Shown here in pieces: positions 8,901-15,669 of a DNA stretch of 31,724 bases. Position 1 is the first letter of the stretch, and each line of letters opens with the position of its first letter. This DNA is from CAZEHJ01 sp964512485 (lineage in GTDB: Bacteria; Bacteroidota; Rhodothermia; Rhodothermales; UBA10348). Location: assembly GCA_964512485.1 (NCBI GenBank), contig CAZEHJ010000039.1:1-31724 (forward strand), given 5' to 3'. The notes beneath the pieces are model-generated. The model worked only from the letters and a program-made list of their open reading frames with translations. It had not been told where the DNA came from and ran no database searches. Made by a program: the position numbers and the translations under genes.

Positions 8901-9391
8901 GCGCCACTTGTAATCAGCGCACGCGCCAGCCAAAACCGGCCCTCTTCTTCCAGCGAACTTTCAAGGTCGATTACTTCACGGAATTTCTGGGTGGCACCGA
9001 CATAGTTTTCCTGATAGAAATACGATTTACCTATGAGCAACAAGGCGTCATCGATCCACTTGGACTCGGGATGTTCTCTCAGTAGATCCGCACTCTTGAG
9101 GACGGTCTCTTCGAACTCCGCCGACGCAGAAGCGCCTGTCGTCTTGACGAATAGCGGTAAATAGCGCTCCCTGTCAACGTCCACATTCAACCGGTCCAGG
9201 TTATTTACACCAGTTTCAAACTGGCGTTCAGCGTTGTAGAACGTATTGTAATATGCGGTAAAATTATTGTACCGCTTTCCGATAAAATCCGGCGATTTAC
9301 ACCCCAGCCCTGCTGTCACGAGGACGGCAAGGGTAATAATGAGTCCGAGACGATGTCGAACGGGCCAGATGCGATCCGGATATTGGCGCAT
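5969..9391 (-). CDS. PorW/SprE-like TPR lipoprotein (type IX secretion/gliding-type)
   Basis: This is a large exported lipoprotein of 1140 residues from the ATG at 9391; a TTG three codons upstream is the alternative start. A signal peptide ends in GLGC with the lipid Cys at residue 31. Next comes a segment typical of PorW/SprE (DFIGKRYNNFTAYYNTFYNA), then TPR-type helices from about 95 to 420. A charged coil lies near 435-465, and WGTRPLVPNWRRS near 520-531 is a second PorW/SprE hallmark. More TPRs cover 590-665, followed by a Ser/Asp/Pro/Glu-rich stretch at about 765-1040 with repeated PDS and ADS. The C-terminal 80 residues (YSVILATHF...LIGWGMFST) resemble a SPOR-like fold. In Bacteroidota, PorW/SprE is an outer-membrane lipoprotein needed for the type IX translocon. 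Assignment is by motif recall, and the SPOR-like call is tentative. Confidence 0.78.
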   Translation of the reverse strand: MRQYPDRIWPVRHRLGLIITLAVLVTAGLGCKSPDFIGKRYNNFTAYYNTFYNAERQFETGVNNLDRLNVDVDRERYLPLFVKTTGASASAEFEETVLKSADLLREHPESKWIDDALLLIGKSYFYQENYVGATQKFREVIDLESSLEEEGRFWLARALITSGALDLAEEELALASNQENVNRRWASQYELLLAEMSIKQDNWEAAAGYLRSAIPDVKDKEIAGRAQFLLGQVTEKLGRYEEAHQAYEDVRRYRPSYELGYAARYSAVRVEGTHLDPERALVEVRKMERDDKNFTSLSELRYLRARILQSVGRDDESYDIYYELLYDPVTSLTVGKVKGRIHYALGEMYRDIDHDYVMAAAYFDTASASLNTAVAARNSSRVGSAPGTDLRYAPEAIVDARDLKDSYSAFSRVYRDIARYDSLLWLGMMPQEEYDAKIIELRQLRAEELAEQRRILEERQREQAFRNANSTSNDPFLNRGLPEGKIIPTPGDPTGQQGGYLFNEDPIRVQEGRLAFQNIWGTRPLVPNWRRSAALNASDAETDEAAIEEAQEVLQQLTQNELPDINDSAVPRDSLAQLEMRSSRANSRYELGNILFLGMASPDSAAVWYRQVIDEDPSEAVAQRAFYALAEVHRALGDSLAANRLYRDILDRFPDSDFSNGVRERLGIEDDDIVLTDSLLLAIEAFENIILDTEADSVARMNDLLGVAVDWTGFDESPRALLAAGDIHLRMAGADSAAIFAALPLTIERHRLSGLWPNKFQPLPDTSAVEADSLFALPDSTGSIEEGLSVSPDSMAAVPADSTLLSSELVNLPSDSGIAPPDSVLVPAGVDGSSEQGGEQENESEAAADSSQVSTILETEDLAAAASDSTGGPVSEPGAVADTTSALDSGVLKDSIIASMTPPVEAVTSEPEPADLFIEDIYSKIVSLSRGEKVALQAQAILDALVEYRTPPPDTTATDSLATDTLAVTSALPDSVVLAMVARSAATQDSLAARADSLARQGITRDVPRAGAPGAIAEGGEEDDSREEEGEEARSSSNLKPLLPTGRPDLDAEGYSVILATHFDLQSAQLGLRELSARIDSTGIPLYVITQSVGDQLEFLIGWGMFSTRAEGDDAQVRFDAYLPERRNYLHLLPTTVRRR

Positions 9392-9484
9392 ATGATTCAA
9401 TTCAGCGAAAGAGTCCGCGTTGGAAAAACGAAAAATTGGTAGCGGTTCGGCTGAGCGAAATACCCGTTTAATTGAAGTTCACTA

Positions 9485-10900
9485 TCAGAGAACGCTTACA
9501 TGTACCATATTCGTGCGCCCCTTCGTCGGTAACGGCATTCCGGCCGTCATGACCACGCTGTCTCCGGTACTTGCAAGGTCTCTGTCACGTAATACAGCGT
9601 GAACCTCTGCTATACCCTTGTCAGTGTCGAACTGAAAAGGAAGATAAAATCCTTTTGTTCCCCAGGAGAGAGCCAATTGCCCCACTATCCGCCGATCATC
9701 CGTAAATGCATAAAGAGGGACGTGCGGGCGGTGTCGTGAGATCGATCTGGCGGTGGCACCCGACGCCGTCAGGCAAACGATGGCGACGGCTCCGACCTTG
9801 TGGGCCAGAAAGAATGCTGTTCTGGAAACTGCCTCTGTCGTAGACGGATGTTCGGGATAAGGAAGGGGATCGATTTTTTGATCGAGGAGAGTTCTTTCGG
9901 CTTCCCGAATAATATCAGACATCACTTCCACCGTACGAACGGGATATTTGCCTATCGCGGTTTCACCGGAAAGCATTACTGCGTCGCTTCCGTCCAGAAC
10001 CGCATTGGCTACATCACTGGCTTCGGCTCGGGTCGGTCGAGGATTTTCAATCATGCTCTCAAGCATCTGAGTCGCTGTGATCACAGGCTTCGCTGCTTCG
10101 AGACACTTCGATATGATCATCTTCTGCGTGCCCGGCACGCGGGAGAGGCGCATTTCAATTCCGAGATCCCCGCGCGCGACCATCACTCCATCTGCCATGG
10201 AGATTATATCATCAATACACTCTACAGCCTCCGGTTTCTCGACCTTGGCGATGATCATCGGTTTCGAGTCGAACGTTTCGATGCGCTCAAGAAGTTGCTC
10301 GACATCTGAAGCCCGTCTCACGAATGAGAGGGCAATTATGTCAACATCGTTTTCGAGACCAAATGCCAGATCAGCCAGATCTTTTTCGGTGAGGGCTGGA
10401 GTTGTTGTTTGGATATGGGGAAGGTTGACCCCTTTTCTCGATCCCAGCGGTCCGCCAACCCGTACCTTGGTGAGGACGTCTGCTCCATCGAATCCGGTCA
10501 CTTCGAGCTCAAGGTTTCCGTCGTCGAGAAGGATTTCTCCGCCGACGGCAATGTCCCGCGCCAGCGTCGGATAATTCACGAATATCCTCTCGGAACTGCT
10601 TTCCGTTTCGGGATCGCTTGAAATAGTTAGCTGAGATCCAGTCTCGAGATGAACGCTTCCACCTTCCATGCTACCAACACGAAGTTTGGGACCCTGGAGA
10701 TCAAGGAGAATGGCGATCTCCTTGTTTTCCAATTTCGCTGCCCGCCTGACCGTATCAACAAGGGATCTATGGTATTCGTGCGAACCGTGGGAAAAATTCA
10801 GTCTCGCCACGTCCATGCCGGCTCGAATCAGCTCCCTCAGAACTGCTTCCTCAGACGAGGCAGGCCCGAGGGTACAGACGATTTTGGTATGACGGGTCAT
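9485..10900 (-). CDS. pyk: Pyruvate kinase
   Basis: The enzyme converts phosphoenolpyruvate and ADP to pyruvate and ATP, the last step of glycolysis. The 471 residues match bacterial pyruvate kinases. RLNFSHG (Arg33, Asn35, Ser37) and DLQGPKLR (residues 67-74) form the ADP/potassium site. IAKVEK holds catalytic Lys219 and metal ligand Glu221, MVARGDLG holds metal ligand Asp245, and TATQM (275-279) holds the active-site Thr277. The signature PRPTRAEASDVANAVLDG follows. The C-terminal effector domain is present. The ATG start leaves the usual short N-terminus (TKIVCTLGP). It lies 93 bases upstream of the PorW-like gene on the same strand; no terminator was seen between them. Confidence 0.97.
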   Translation of the reverse strand: MTRHTKIVCTLGPASSEEAVLRELIRAGMDVARLNFSHGSHEYHRSLVDTVRRAAKLENKEIAILLDLQGPKLRVGSMEGGSVHLETGSQLTISSDPETESSSERIFVNYPTLARDIAVGGEILLDDGNLELEVTGFDGADVLTKVRVGGPLGSRKGVNLPHIQTTTPALTEKDLADLAFGLENDVDIIALSFVRRASDVEQLLERIETFDSKPMIIAKVEKPEAVECIDDIISMADGVMVARGDLGIEMRLSRVPGTQKMIISKCLEAAKPVITATQMLESMIENPRPTRAEASDVANAVLDGSDAVMLSGETAIGKYPVRTVEVMSDIIREAERTLLDQKIDPLPYPEHPSTTEAVSRTAFFLAHKVGAVAIVCLTASGATARSISRHRPHVPLYAFTDDRRIVGQLALSWGTKGFYLPFQFDTDKGIAEVHAVLRDRDLASTGDSVVMTAGMPLPTKGRTNMVHVSVL

Positions 10901-10967
10901 GGGGTCATGCGAATTTGATGCAGATGCGTGCTTTGGACGCCCCTAAAATACCATTTTTACATGCAGG

Positions 10968-11201
10968 TTATGTAGCCTGAATTCCATTTGTCAATGAATG
11001 ATGACCGTTCACCTCTGCAGCGCGACCATTGGGCACGATGACCGCTGTTTTTTTGCCATCGACTGTATCAATCACCACCGAAAAACCGTAGAGACTGGAG
11101 TCCTCGCGAAACCCGGCAGCTCGTGATGAGGAACTCGAAAGAGATGAGCTGGGCTCTTCAGCGAGGCTCCTGTTTAACACAGGGCCGAAGGAAACGCACA
11201 T
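10968..11201 (-). CDS. Doubtful small hypothetical protein upstream of pyk
   Basis: A 77-residue ORF occupies most of the 354-base stretch between pyk and the divergent HEAT-like gene, ending 67 bases before pyk on the same strand. The N-terminal half is Ser-rich low complexity (LSSSSSR); the C-terminal half (GFSVVIDTVDGKKTAVIV) could form beta strands. There is no signal peptide, no recognised domain and no clear Shine-Dalgarno, and its start falls close to where the divergent promoter should be. It may be chance. The rest of the gap shows nothing I can name. Confidence 0.2.
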   Translation of the reverse strand: MCVSFGPVLNRSLAEEPSSSLSSSSSRAAGFREDSSLYGFSVVIDTVDGKKTAVIVPNGRAAEVNGHHSLTNGIQAT

Positions 11202-11254
11202 CGGAATTTCGCCTCATGTTTTAGTCACGTTTTCAGACTTGGGAGGGTCAGTAC

Positions 11255-11788
11255 ATGAAAGCGATAAAAAATATGGTTGCGGCCTCTGGCTTTGCAGCAA
11301 TACTGTGCCTGGTCGCAGTTCCATCCAACGCTCAACTTTCAATGGCCGATGCGGAATTCGCATTCCATGACGGAGTTGAATCCACAGAATATGTTCTCAA
11401 CTCCGTAGGCGATGCCGATGTAGTTGAATCCGTCGCCCAACTGAGGAGGCACGCTCCAGAGATGAGTGACTCTGATTGGAAATCCTACGGTACCCAACTC
11501 GAGAACGCTCTGTCTTCGGATCATCAAGGTCTTCAGAATTCAGCCCTGAGATTGGTCATCGCATACAGCGAGAACCTTGAGCTCAGTGCCGAAGCAATTG
11601 TCGACGTGATGCATCTGTATCGCGAGGGAGATACCGATCAGATCCGCCGCATGGCTGTGGTGGCCCTCGGAGAGCTGGATTCCAAGCTGGCGGTCGACTA
11701 TCTCGAACGGTCCTATCAGTTTGAGAAGTCCGAGACAGTCAAGAAGACGATTCGAGCTGTTGTTTATGAATCGAAATCTGCGGTCTGA
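11255..11788 (+). CDS. Secreted HEAT-repeat-like protein, function unknown
   Basis: The product is 177 residues with a clear signal peptide (MKAIKNMVAASGFAAILCLVAV, cleavage probably after SNA near residue 26), so it is predicted to be periplasmic or secreted. The mature part is all-helical in appearance. It has HEAT-like units such as QNSALRLVIAYSENLELS and DQIRRMAVVALGELDSKLAVDYL, a fold used for protein binding. No catalytic motif or cofactor site is seen. The ATG has a good Shine-Dalgarno (GGGAGG about 8 bases upstream). It is the first of two plus-strand genes in an otherwise minus-strand region and is followed by a strong intrinsic terminator, so it is probably monocistronic. Confidence 0.85.
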   Translation: MKAIKNMVAASGFAAILCLVAVPSNAQLSMADAEFAFHDGVESTEYVLNSVGDADVVESVAQLRRHAPEMSDSDWKSYGTQLENALSSDHQGLQNSALRLVIAYSENLELSAEAIVDVMHLYREGDTDQIRRMAVVALGELDSKLAVDYLERSYQFEKSETVKKTIRAVVYESKSAV

Positions 11789-11808
11789 TCCAAATTGGAT
11801 GCAGATTG

Positions 11809-11844
11809 AAGAGGGCGGCTCCCACAGGGAGTCGCCCTCTTTTC
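11809..11844 (+). terminator. Intrinsic terminator of the HEAT-like gene
   Basis: A 15-base stem (AAGAGGGCGGCTCCC, loop ACA, matching arm at 11827-11841 with a single G-T wobble) is followed by a short T-run. It begins 20 bases after the stop codon. The A-rich left side would also give T residues on the other strand. Confidence 0.85.
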
Positions 11845-11900
11845 ATTTATCCCAGATTGCAGCAGCCAGGTTTTCGACTGGAAGAACATAATTTTGCCTG

Positions 11901-11941
11901 AAAACAGAAAACCCACGCGGTGCACTACTTCCGCGCGGGTT
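11901..11941 (-). terminator. Terminator-like hairpin facing the minus strand
   Basis: AACCCACGCGG (11910-11920) pairs with CCGCGCGGGTT (11931-11941) with one mismatch. On the minus strand the stem is followed by TTTTCTGTTTT (11901-11911, including the stem base). No minus-strand gene lies upstream of it within this gap, so its target is unclear. Confidence 0.4.
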
Positions 11942-12061
11942 CTGGAGATGTCCTTCCTCTCTGTAAAAGCTGTAGCCACACATCAATTCACTGAGTAGAC
12001 ATCAAGTCGTTATTATCGACCGATGATTTCATTACGGAAGAACCATCGAATCGTTACATCC

Positions 12062-12095
12062 AAACGGCCCAACCCTTCGATTATTGGCCGTTTTT
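12062..12095 (+). terminator. Orphan intrinsic terminator on the plus strand
   Basis: AAACGGCC (12062-12069) pairs perfectly with GGCCGTTT (12086-12093), and the run continues to five T in total. The loop is 16 bases. The preceding HEAT-like gene already has its own terminator, so this one would end a separate short transcript, or act in the leader of the Rrf2 gene. Confidence 0.5.
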
Positions 12096-12258
12096 ACAGA
12101 AATATGCTGATCTTCACACAATTACCGTAAGTTTTCGGATATAAAGGTCGGAAAACGATATATTCGTGGACAAACCCTTGGAATAGACTCCTTTCCAGCG
12201 ATTCGCCCCTTCTGATGTAATACACACGACGAAGCGCGATCAACCAATCAGAAATCAC

Positions 12259-12720
12259 ATGCTTCTTTCGAAAACATCTGAATACGGCGTTCGGGCCATG
12301 CTGCATCTGGCAGGAATTGGCAGCGAGAAATACACGGCCGTACGGAAGATCAGTGAGGAACTGGATATTTCATTCCACTTCCTGACCAAAATATTTCAAC
12401 AACTGACTCGCTCGGGACTGGTGGAATCCTATCGTGGTCCGAACGGCGGAATCCGATTGGGTGACAAAGAGGAAAACATTACGGTTCGAGATATCATTGT
12501 GGCTCTCGAAGGAGACAAGATGTTTACTGAGTGTGTCCTCGGTCTGCCCGAGTGCGGTGAGGGACAGCCGTGTCCCCTGCATCACAGATGGACGGGCGTC
12601 CGAGAAGAGGTCGAAAAAATGCTGGGGTCGAAGACCCTCGAGGATATAGGAGAGGAATTGCGAAACGGAGATTTCCGTCTTCGAGCAGGATCGATTTGGG
12701 GGACAATCGAGAACGCATAG
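12259..12720 (+). CDS. Rrf2-family transcriptional regulator, probably Fe-S cluster binding
   Basis: The product is 153 residues, normal for Rrf2/IscR/NsrR regulators. A winged helix-turn-helix occupies about residues 1-70 (LSKTSEYGVRAMLHLA; ISEELDISFHFLTKIFQQL; wing GPNGGIRLG). Three cysteines at 92, 99 and 105 (C-x6-C-x5-C, then PLHHRW) sit where IscR and NsrR bind an iron-sulfur cluster. Family members sense cluster status, NO or redox state and control respiratory or Fe-S genes. It converges on a monoheme cytochrome c gene with a shared terminator, and multiheme genes follow, so control of that island is a reasonable guess; no operator was identified. The ATG has no clear Shine-Dalgarno. 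Confidence 0.92.
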   Translation: MLLSKTSEYGVRAMLHLAGIGSEKYTAVRKISEELDISFHFLTKIFQQLTRSGLVESYRGPNGGIRLGDKEENITVRDIIVALEGDKMFTECVLGLPECGEGQPCPLHHRWTGVREEVEKMLGSKTLEDIGEELRNGDFRLRAGSIWGTIENA

Positions 12721-12750
12721 CAATCTCCGCACCGAAAGCGCTATTGGAGC

Positions 12751-12791
12751 AAACAAGAAAAGGGTCGCGATCCGATTGGATCGCGACCCTT
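12751..12791. terminator. Bidirectional terminator between the Rrf2 and cytochrome c genes
   Basis: A perfect 14-base stem, AAGGGTCGCGATCC (12760-12773) with its complement at 12778-12791, encloses a GATT loop. On the minus strand it is followed by TTTTCTTGTTT, a good tail for the cytochrome c transcript. On the plus strand the tail is weak, but the stem lies 40 bases after the Rrf2 stop. It serves convergent genes. Confidence 0.85.
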
Positions 12792-12839
12792 CAATGTGTG
12801 GCTACAGATCAAAAATGCTCAACGCATTCTCGAAATCAC

Positions 12840-13298
12840 TCAGCCTTCGCCCCGCAGAAATTCCACGATAGCGCGAGCTTCTGCCTCTTCGACACCCAGA
12901 GGTACCATCGGAATGGCATATTCTTCGAGCAATGCAATTGCGTCCGGATGCTCCGCCAACATCTGCGTTGGATTGAGAATCATGTTCATCACAAAAACGG
13001 GAGATCGACGGTCGAGAACGCCGCCAAGTGCGGGTCCGATAACTTTCGCTTCCAGCTGATGGCAAGCCGTGCACTTGGCACCGAATGCCGCTTCGCCTGT
13101 CGCGGCGAGAGCTGCATCGTAGGCTCCCAGTTCAAGTTCCGTGACCGGGCCGATCTGAGCTTCCGCGGAAAGCTCTGCCGCTGCCGGTTCTTCTGCAGCG
13201 GGTGCTGCAGCTTCAGGTGCCGCGTCGCCGCCGCCACATGCTGACAGGCCGATGGCCGCAGCTGTAAAAAGGAGAACAAAAATGTTGGCCTTCTGCAT
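12840..13298 (-). CDS. Monoheme class I cytochrome c lipoprotein
   Basis: This exported electron carrier has 152 residues from the ATG at 13298. That start is preferred over an in-frame TTG five codons upstream because a GAGG Shine-Dalgarno lies 9 bases before the ATG. A signal peptide ends in the lipobox LSAC (lipid Cys21). An Ala/Glu/Pro-rich linker of about 25 residues follows, suited to tethering a mobile domain to the membrane. The single heme motif CTACH is at 76-80, and IPMVPLG near 130-136 supplies the probable axial Met131. The C-terminal helix EARAIVEFLRG is typical. It likely shuttles electrons between a quinol-oxidising or multiheme complex and a terminal acceptor, but the partner is not known. 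Confidence 0.9.
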   Translation of the reverse strand: MQKANIFVLLFTAAAIGLSACGGGDAAPEAAAPAAEEPAAAELSAEAQIGPVTELELGAYDAALAATGEAAFGAKCTACHQLEAKVIGPALGGVLDRRSPVFVMNMILNPTQMLAEHPDAIALLEEYAIPMVPLGVEEAEARAIVEFLRGEG

Positions 13299-13388
13299 TC
13301 GCTTGTGCCTCAATGGGTTCTGTTGGTTGGTAGGAGACCGCGCGCGCCAGTCCGGGGTAGATTTACCGGATCAGAATGAGCCGCGGTA

Positions 13389-13418
13389 TTTTTACAATCG
13401 GCGGTAAAGGTCGCTCAA
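13389..13418 (-). promoter_or_regulatory. Tentative sigma70-like promoter of the cytochrome c gene
   Basis: On the minus strand TTGAGC (13413-13418) and TAAAAA (13389-13394) are separated by 18 bases, about 90 bases upstream of the ATG. Each matches four of six consensus positions. It is a weak match in a region where a promoter is expected. Confidence 0.25.
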
Positions 13419-13424
13419 TCACAC

Positions 13425-13448
13425 GTTGGAGGCAACCTTTGGAGGCAA
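13425..13448. repeat. Direct repeat TTGGAGGCAA, possible operator
   Basis: Two exact 10-base copies (13425-13434 and 13439-13448) lie 14 bases apart centre to centre, just upstream of the tentative cytochrome c promoter and downstream of the 7-heme gene. The placement suits an activator or repressor site. No regulator is known to bind this sequence. Confidence 0.4.
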
Positions 13449-13480
13449 TTTGGGCTAGAATTAACGAAAGACCCATCCTG

Positions 13481-15463
13481 TCAGAGCGTATTCAGATAGT
13501 CCCACACCTGCAAATAGTCCGGATTTGAGGGGAATCTGCGGATCAGATTCCTCACTATCTCCCGCGCTTCATCGGCTCGGTCCGTATTGATAAGCAAGGA
13601 AGCATAATTGGCCAGCGCCAGTTCCATGTCCGGCGAAAGGGCCAGCGCCGATACGAAGTCTTCCTCAGCGCGTTCAGTATCCCCCATCAACAGAAGAAGA
13701 AAGCCACGGTTGTTCAGCGAGGTCTCAAATTTAGGATTGCCGGCGAGCAAACGATCAAACGTCGAGAGCGCTTCGTCGAGTCGCTGGGCCTGAGTAAGGG
13801 CCACACCGAGTTTGTCCTGAAAACGAAGATGATCCGGTCCCAATGAGACGGCGCGCTGATACCAGGTCACAGCTCGATTGGCATCTCCGATTGCGGAATA
13901 CGCCTCCCCAATCCGGTAATACGTCCAGGCGTCTTCCGGCAACTGAGCATTGGAAGCCTGACTGGCGCGGCGGATGGCCGCATAATCTTCCTGAAGGTGC
14001 CACAACCTGATCCACGATTCGGTCAGACCATCTTCACCGGCCTGTTCGGCCCGGCGGAGCAAAACCGCTGCAGAGTCGAGCATTCCGGGGCGGTCTGTAA
14101 ACTGTTCGTAGTACGTCACAAAACCGTCAGCTTCCTGTCTCAGTGAGGGCGTTGCGTCCACGAGACCTGCCATCCGAATGAACCGCGTCTGATCCTCTAG
14201 TTCATCAGGGGAAAGTCGACCAGGCACGCGAATTTTGTGGTCCGTGATTCGAATGTTCGGAATATCCGTCGAACCAGACTTGGGCATGTGGCAGGAGGCG
14301 CACGTCGCCGAGTTTGTCCCGGCGACCACGGTTGGCTCCGTGCACATGATCGCGGAGGCCGTTTCAGGGCGGGCATCATGGCAATTCTGGCACGAGGCAT
14401 CGATCGAGCCACCTGTTTCTTCCACTGGCTTGTGAGGATCGTGACAGGTTAGACACGTAATGGGCTCGAACGCACTTTCCTCTTTCCATGACTCCATGAA
14501 ACAGGCGCTCTGAGCCAGACGATCGGGATGGGAGGCCATGATGAAATGAGTCGTCGAATCTGGCTGACGCGGCCAAAAGACGTTTTCATGTTCCGACAAT
14601 GGCTTGCCCGGTCGCCAGTCCAGCGGTGTCTCGTCGTTCTCAAACACTGAGGCGCCCTGCATATGGCACCTTTTACAGACATCCAGTTCCAGTTCCGGCT
14701 TCAGTTTACCTGGGTTTACAATCGAAAAATCGATTTCACTCACCGTGTTGACGATGATTCCGGCTTCTTTTTCTGCGATGTGGATCGAACCCGGGCCGTG
14801 GCACTTCTCGCAGTTTATGCCTTCGGGCACGTGTTCAAATCTGTTTTCGGATCCGGGGACAAAGACCGGTTGCGCGTTGTGACAGGCCATGCATTCGTCC
14901 GTAATCACCCTTCCGAACCGATAGTTGTTGCCCGCTTTCTGGAATTTGGGTGCCAGTCCCCACTTTGCATCCTGGGCGTACCAGGTGACCGGAATCTGGT
15001 ACAGGTATCCGTTCTCAGAATAGATATGGGAGTTGGTATGCTGACCCGATCCCACGATAAAGTCTATCTGCTCGGTCCGCGTGAAAACCGTGTCAGCGCC
15101 TGAAAGCCGATACTCGAGAACAAACAGATCTTCTCCGACGGCGAATGGTCGGTAATACATGTCGTCGAACTCGGAAAACATTGGCTCGACATCATCCCAC
15201 TGGGCATCGGACAAGGAACGTGCGGCATGTTTCCACGAGCGGCCCATCTGAGAGCGGATGTACGAATCGTACTGCGGCTCGTGACACGTCTGACAGGCCT
15301 CGATTCCGACGAACTCTGCCTCAGGCAACCATCCGGCGTAGTCGGGGCCAAATGACCTGACTCCGCTATCGTCTTTGCCCGGTTCACCGGCACAACCCGC
15401 CATGGCCAGGCCCAGACCCAGAACCAGGACCGAAAAAAGAAAGGATACCGTGCGAGGATGCAT
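13481..15463 (-). CDS. Heptaheme cytochrome c lipoprotein with C-terminal TPR domain
   Basis: The product has 660 residues. The signal peptide ends in MAGC (lipid Cys24), so it should be attached to a membrane on the periplasmic or outer side. Seven CxxCH motifs begin at residues 57, 191, 218, 263, 337, 358 and 388. The context of the third (NCEKCHGPGSIH) and last (CASCHMP...DHKIRVP) matches the cytochrome c554-like multiheme superfamily. Residues from about 450 to 660 are TPR repeats (for example YYRIGEAYSAIGDANRAVTW), an uncommon scaffold to find fused to a heme domain. It probably transfers electrons while docking a partner. The substrate is unknown; it is not NrfA, lacking the CxxCK heme, and is not a known reductase. 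The porin terminator hairpin lies upstream, so it likely has its own promoter. Confidence 0.9.
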   Translation of the reverse strand: MHPRTVSFLFSVLVLGLGLAMAGCAGEPGKDDSGVRSFGPDYAGWLPEAEFVGIEACQTCHEPQYDSYIRSQMGRSWKHAARSLSDAQWDDVEPMFSEFDDMYYRPFAVGEDLFVLEYRLSGADTVFTRTEQIDFIVGSGQHTNSHIYSENGYLYQIPVTWYAQDAKWGLAPKFQKAGNNYRFGRVITDECMACHNAQPVFVPGSENRFEHVPEGINCEKCHGPGSIHIAEKEAGIIVNTVSEIDFSIVNPGKLKPELELDVCKRCHMQGASVFENDETPLDWRPGKPLSEHENVFWPRQPDSTTHFIMASHPDRLAQSACFMESWKEESAFEPITCLTCHDPHKPVEETGGSIDASCQNCHDARPETASAIMCTEPTVVAGTNSATCASCHMPKSGSTDIPNIRITDHKIRVPGRLSPDELEDQTRFIRMAGLVDATPSLRQEADGFVTYYEQFTDRPGMLDSAAVLLRRAEQAGEDGLTESWIRLWHLQEDYAAIRRASQASNAQLPEDAWTYYRIGEAYSAIGDANRAVTWYQRAVSLGPDHLRFQDKLGVALTQAQRLDEALSTFDRLLAGNPKFETSLNNRGFLLLLMGDTERAEEDFVSALALSPDMELALANYASLLINTDRADEAREIVRNLIRRFPSNPDYLQVWDYLNTL

Positions 15464-15553
15464 GAGGCGGCGGACAGACAGGTTCAGGCTTTTTCTCGCG
15501 CTGACATACCCCGCGAACCGGCGTTTGTTCAGAGAATCGACACACGAAACGAA

Positions 15554-15587
15554 TGCGGGCGGCGGGGCGCACGCCCCGCCGCCCGCA
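15554..15587 (-). terminator. GC-rich 16-base hairpin between the porin and heptaheme genes
   Basis: TGCGGGCGGCGGGGCG (15554-15569) and its exact complement (15572-15587) form a 16-base stem with a two-base centre. On the minus strand it is followed by TTCGTTTCG, a poor but T-containing tail. It lies about 80 bases after the porin stop and about 90 bases before the heptaheme start. It probably ends the upstream transcript or slows 3' decay. The adjoining stretch 15590-15670 has several GATCCAGA/GATC motifs of no clear role. Confidence 0.7.
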
Positions 15588-15669
15588 ACGGATCAGTCAG
15601 ATCGGTGACTGCCGGAAGTTCGCGATCCAGATCGGATGACCCGGAATTCCCGATCCAGAATCTCTCGAT

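Larger units (their letters stand above)
11845..12258. other. Intergenic region before the Rrf2 gene with two unassigned hairpins
   Basis: About 410 bases without a supported protein gene. They hold two terminator-like hairpins listed separately (11901-11941 facing minus, 12062-12095 facing plus), neither of which follows a coding gene. TAATTTTG at 11889-11896 matches the Bacteroidota -7 consensus TAnnTTTG, but I found no TTG at the right distance, so it may be chance. A short GTTTTC/GAAAAC inverted repeat lies near 12131-12156 in the presumed Rrf2 promoter area. A small RNA ending at 12095 is possible. Confidence 0.4.
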
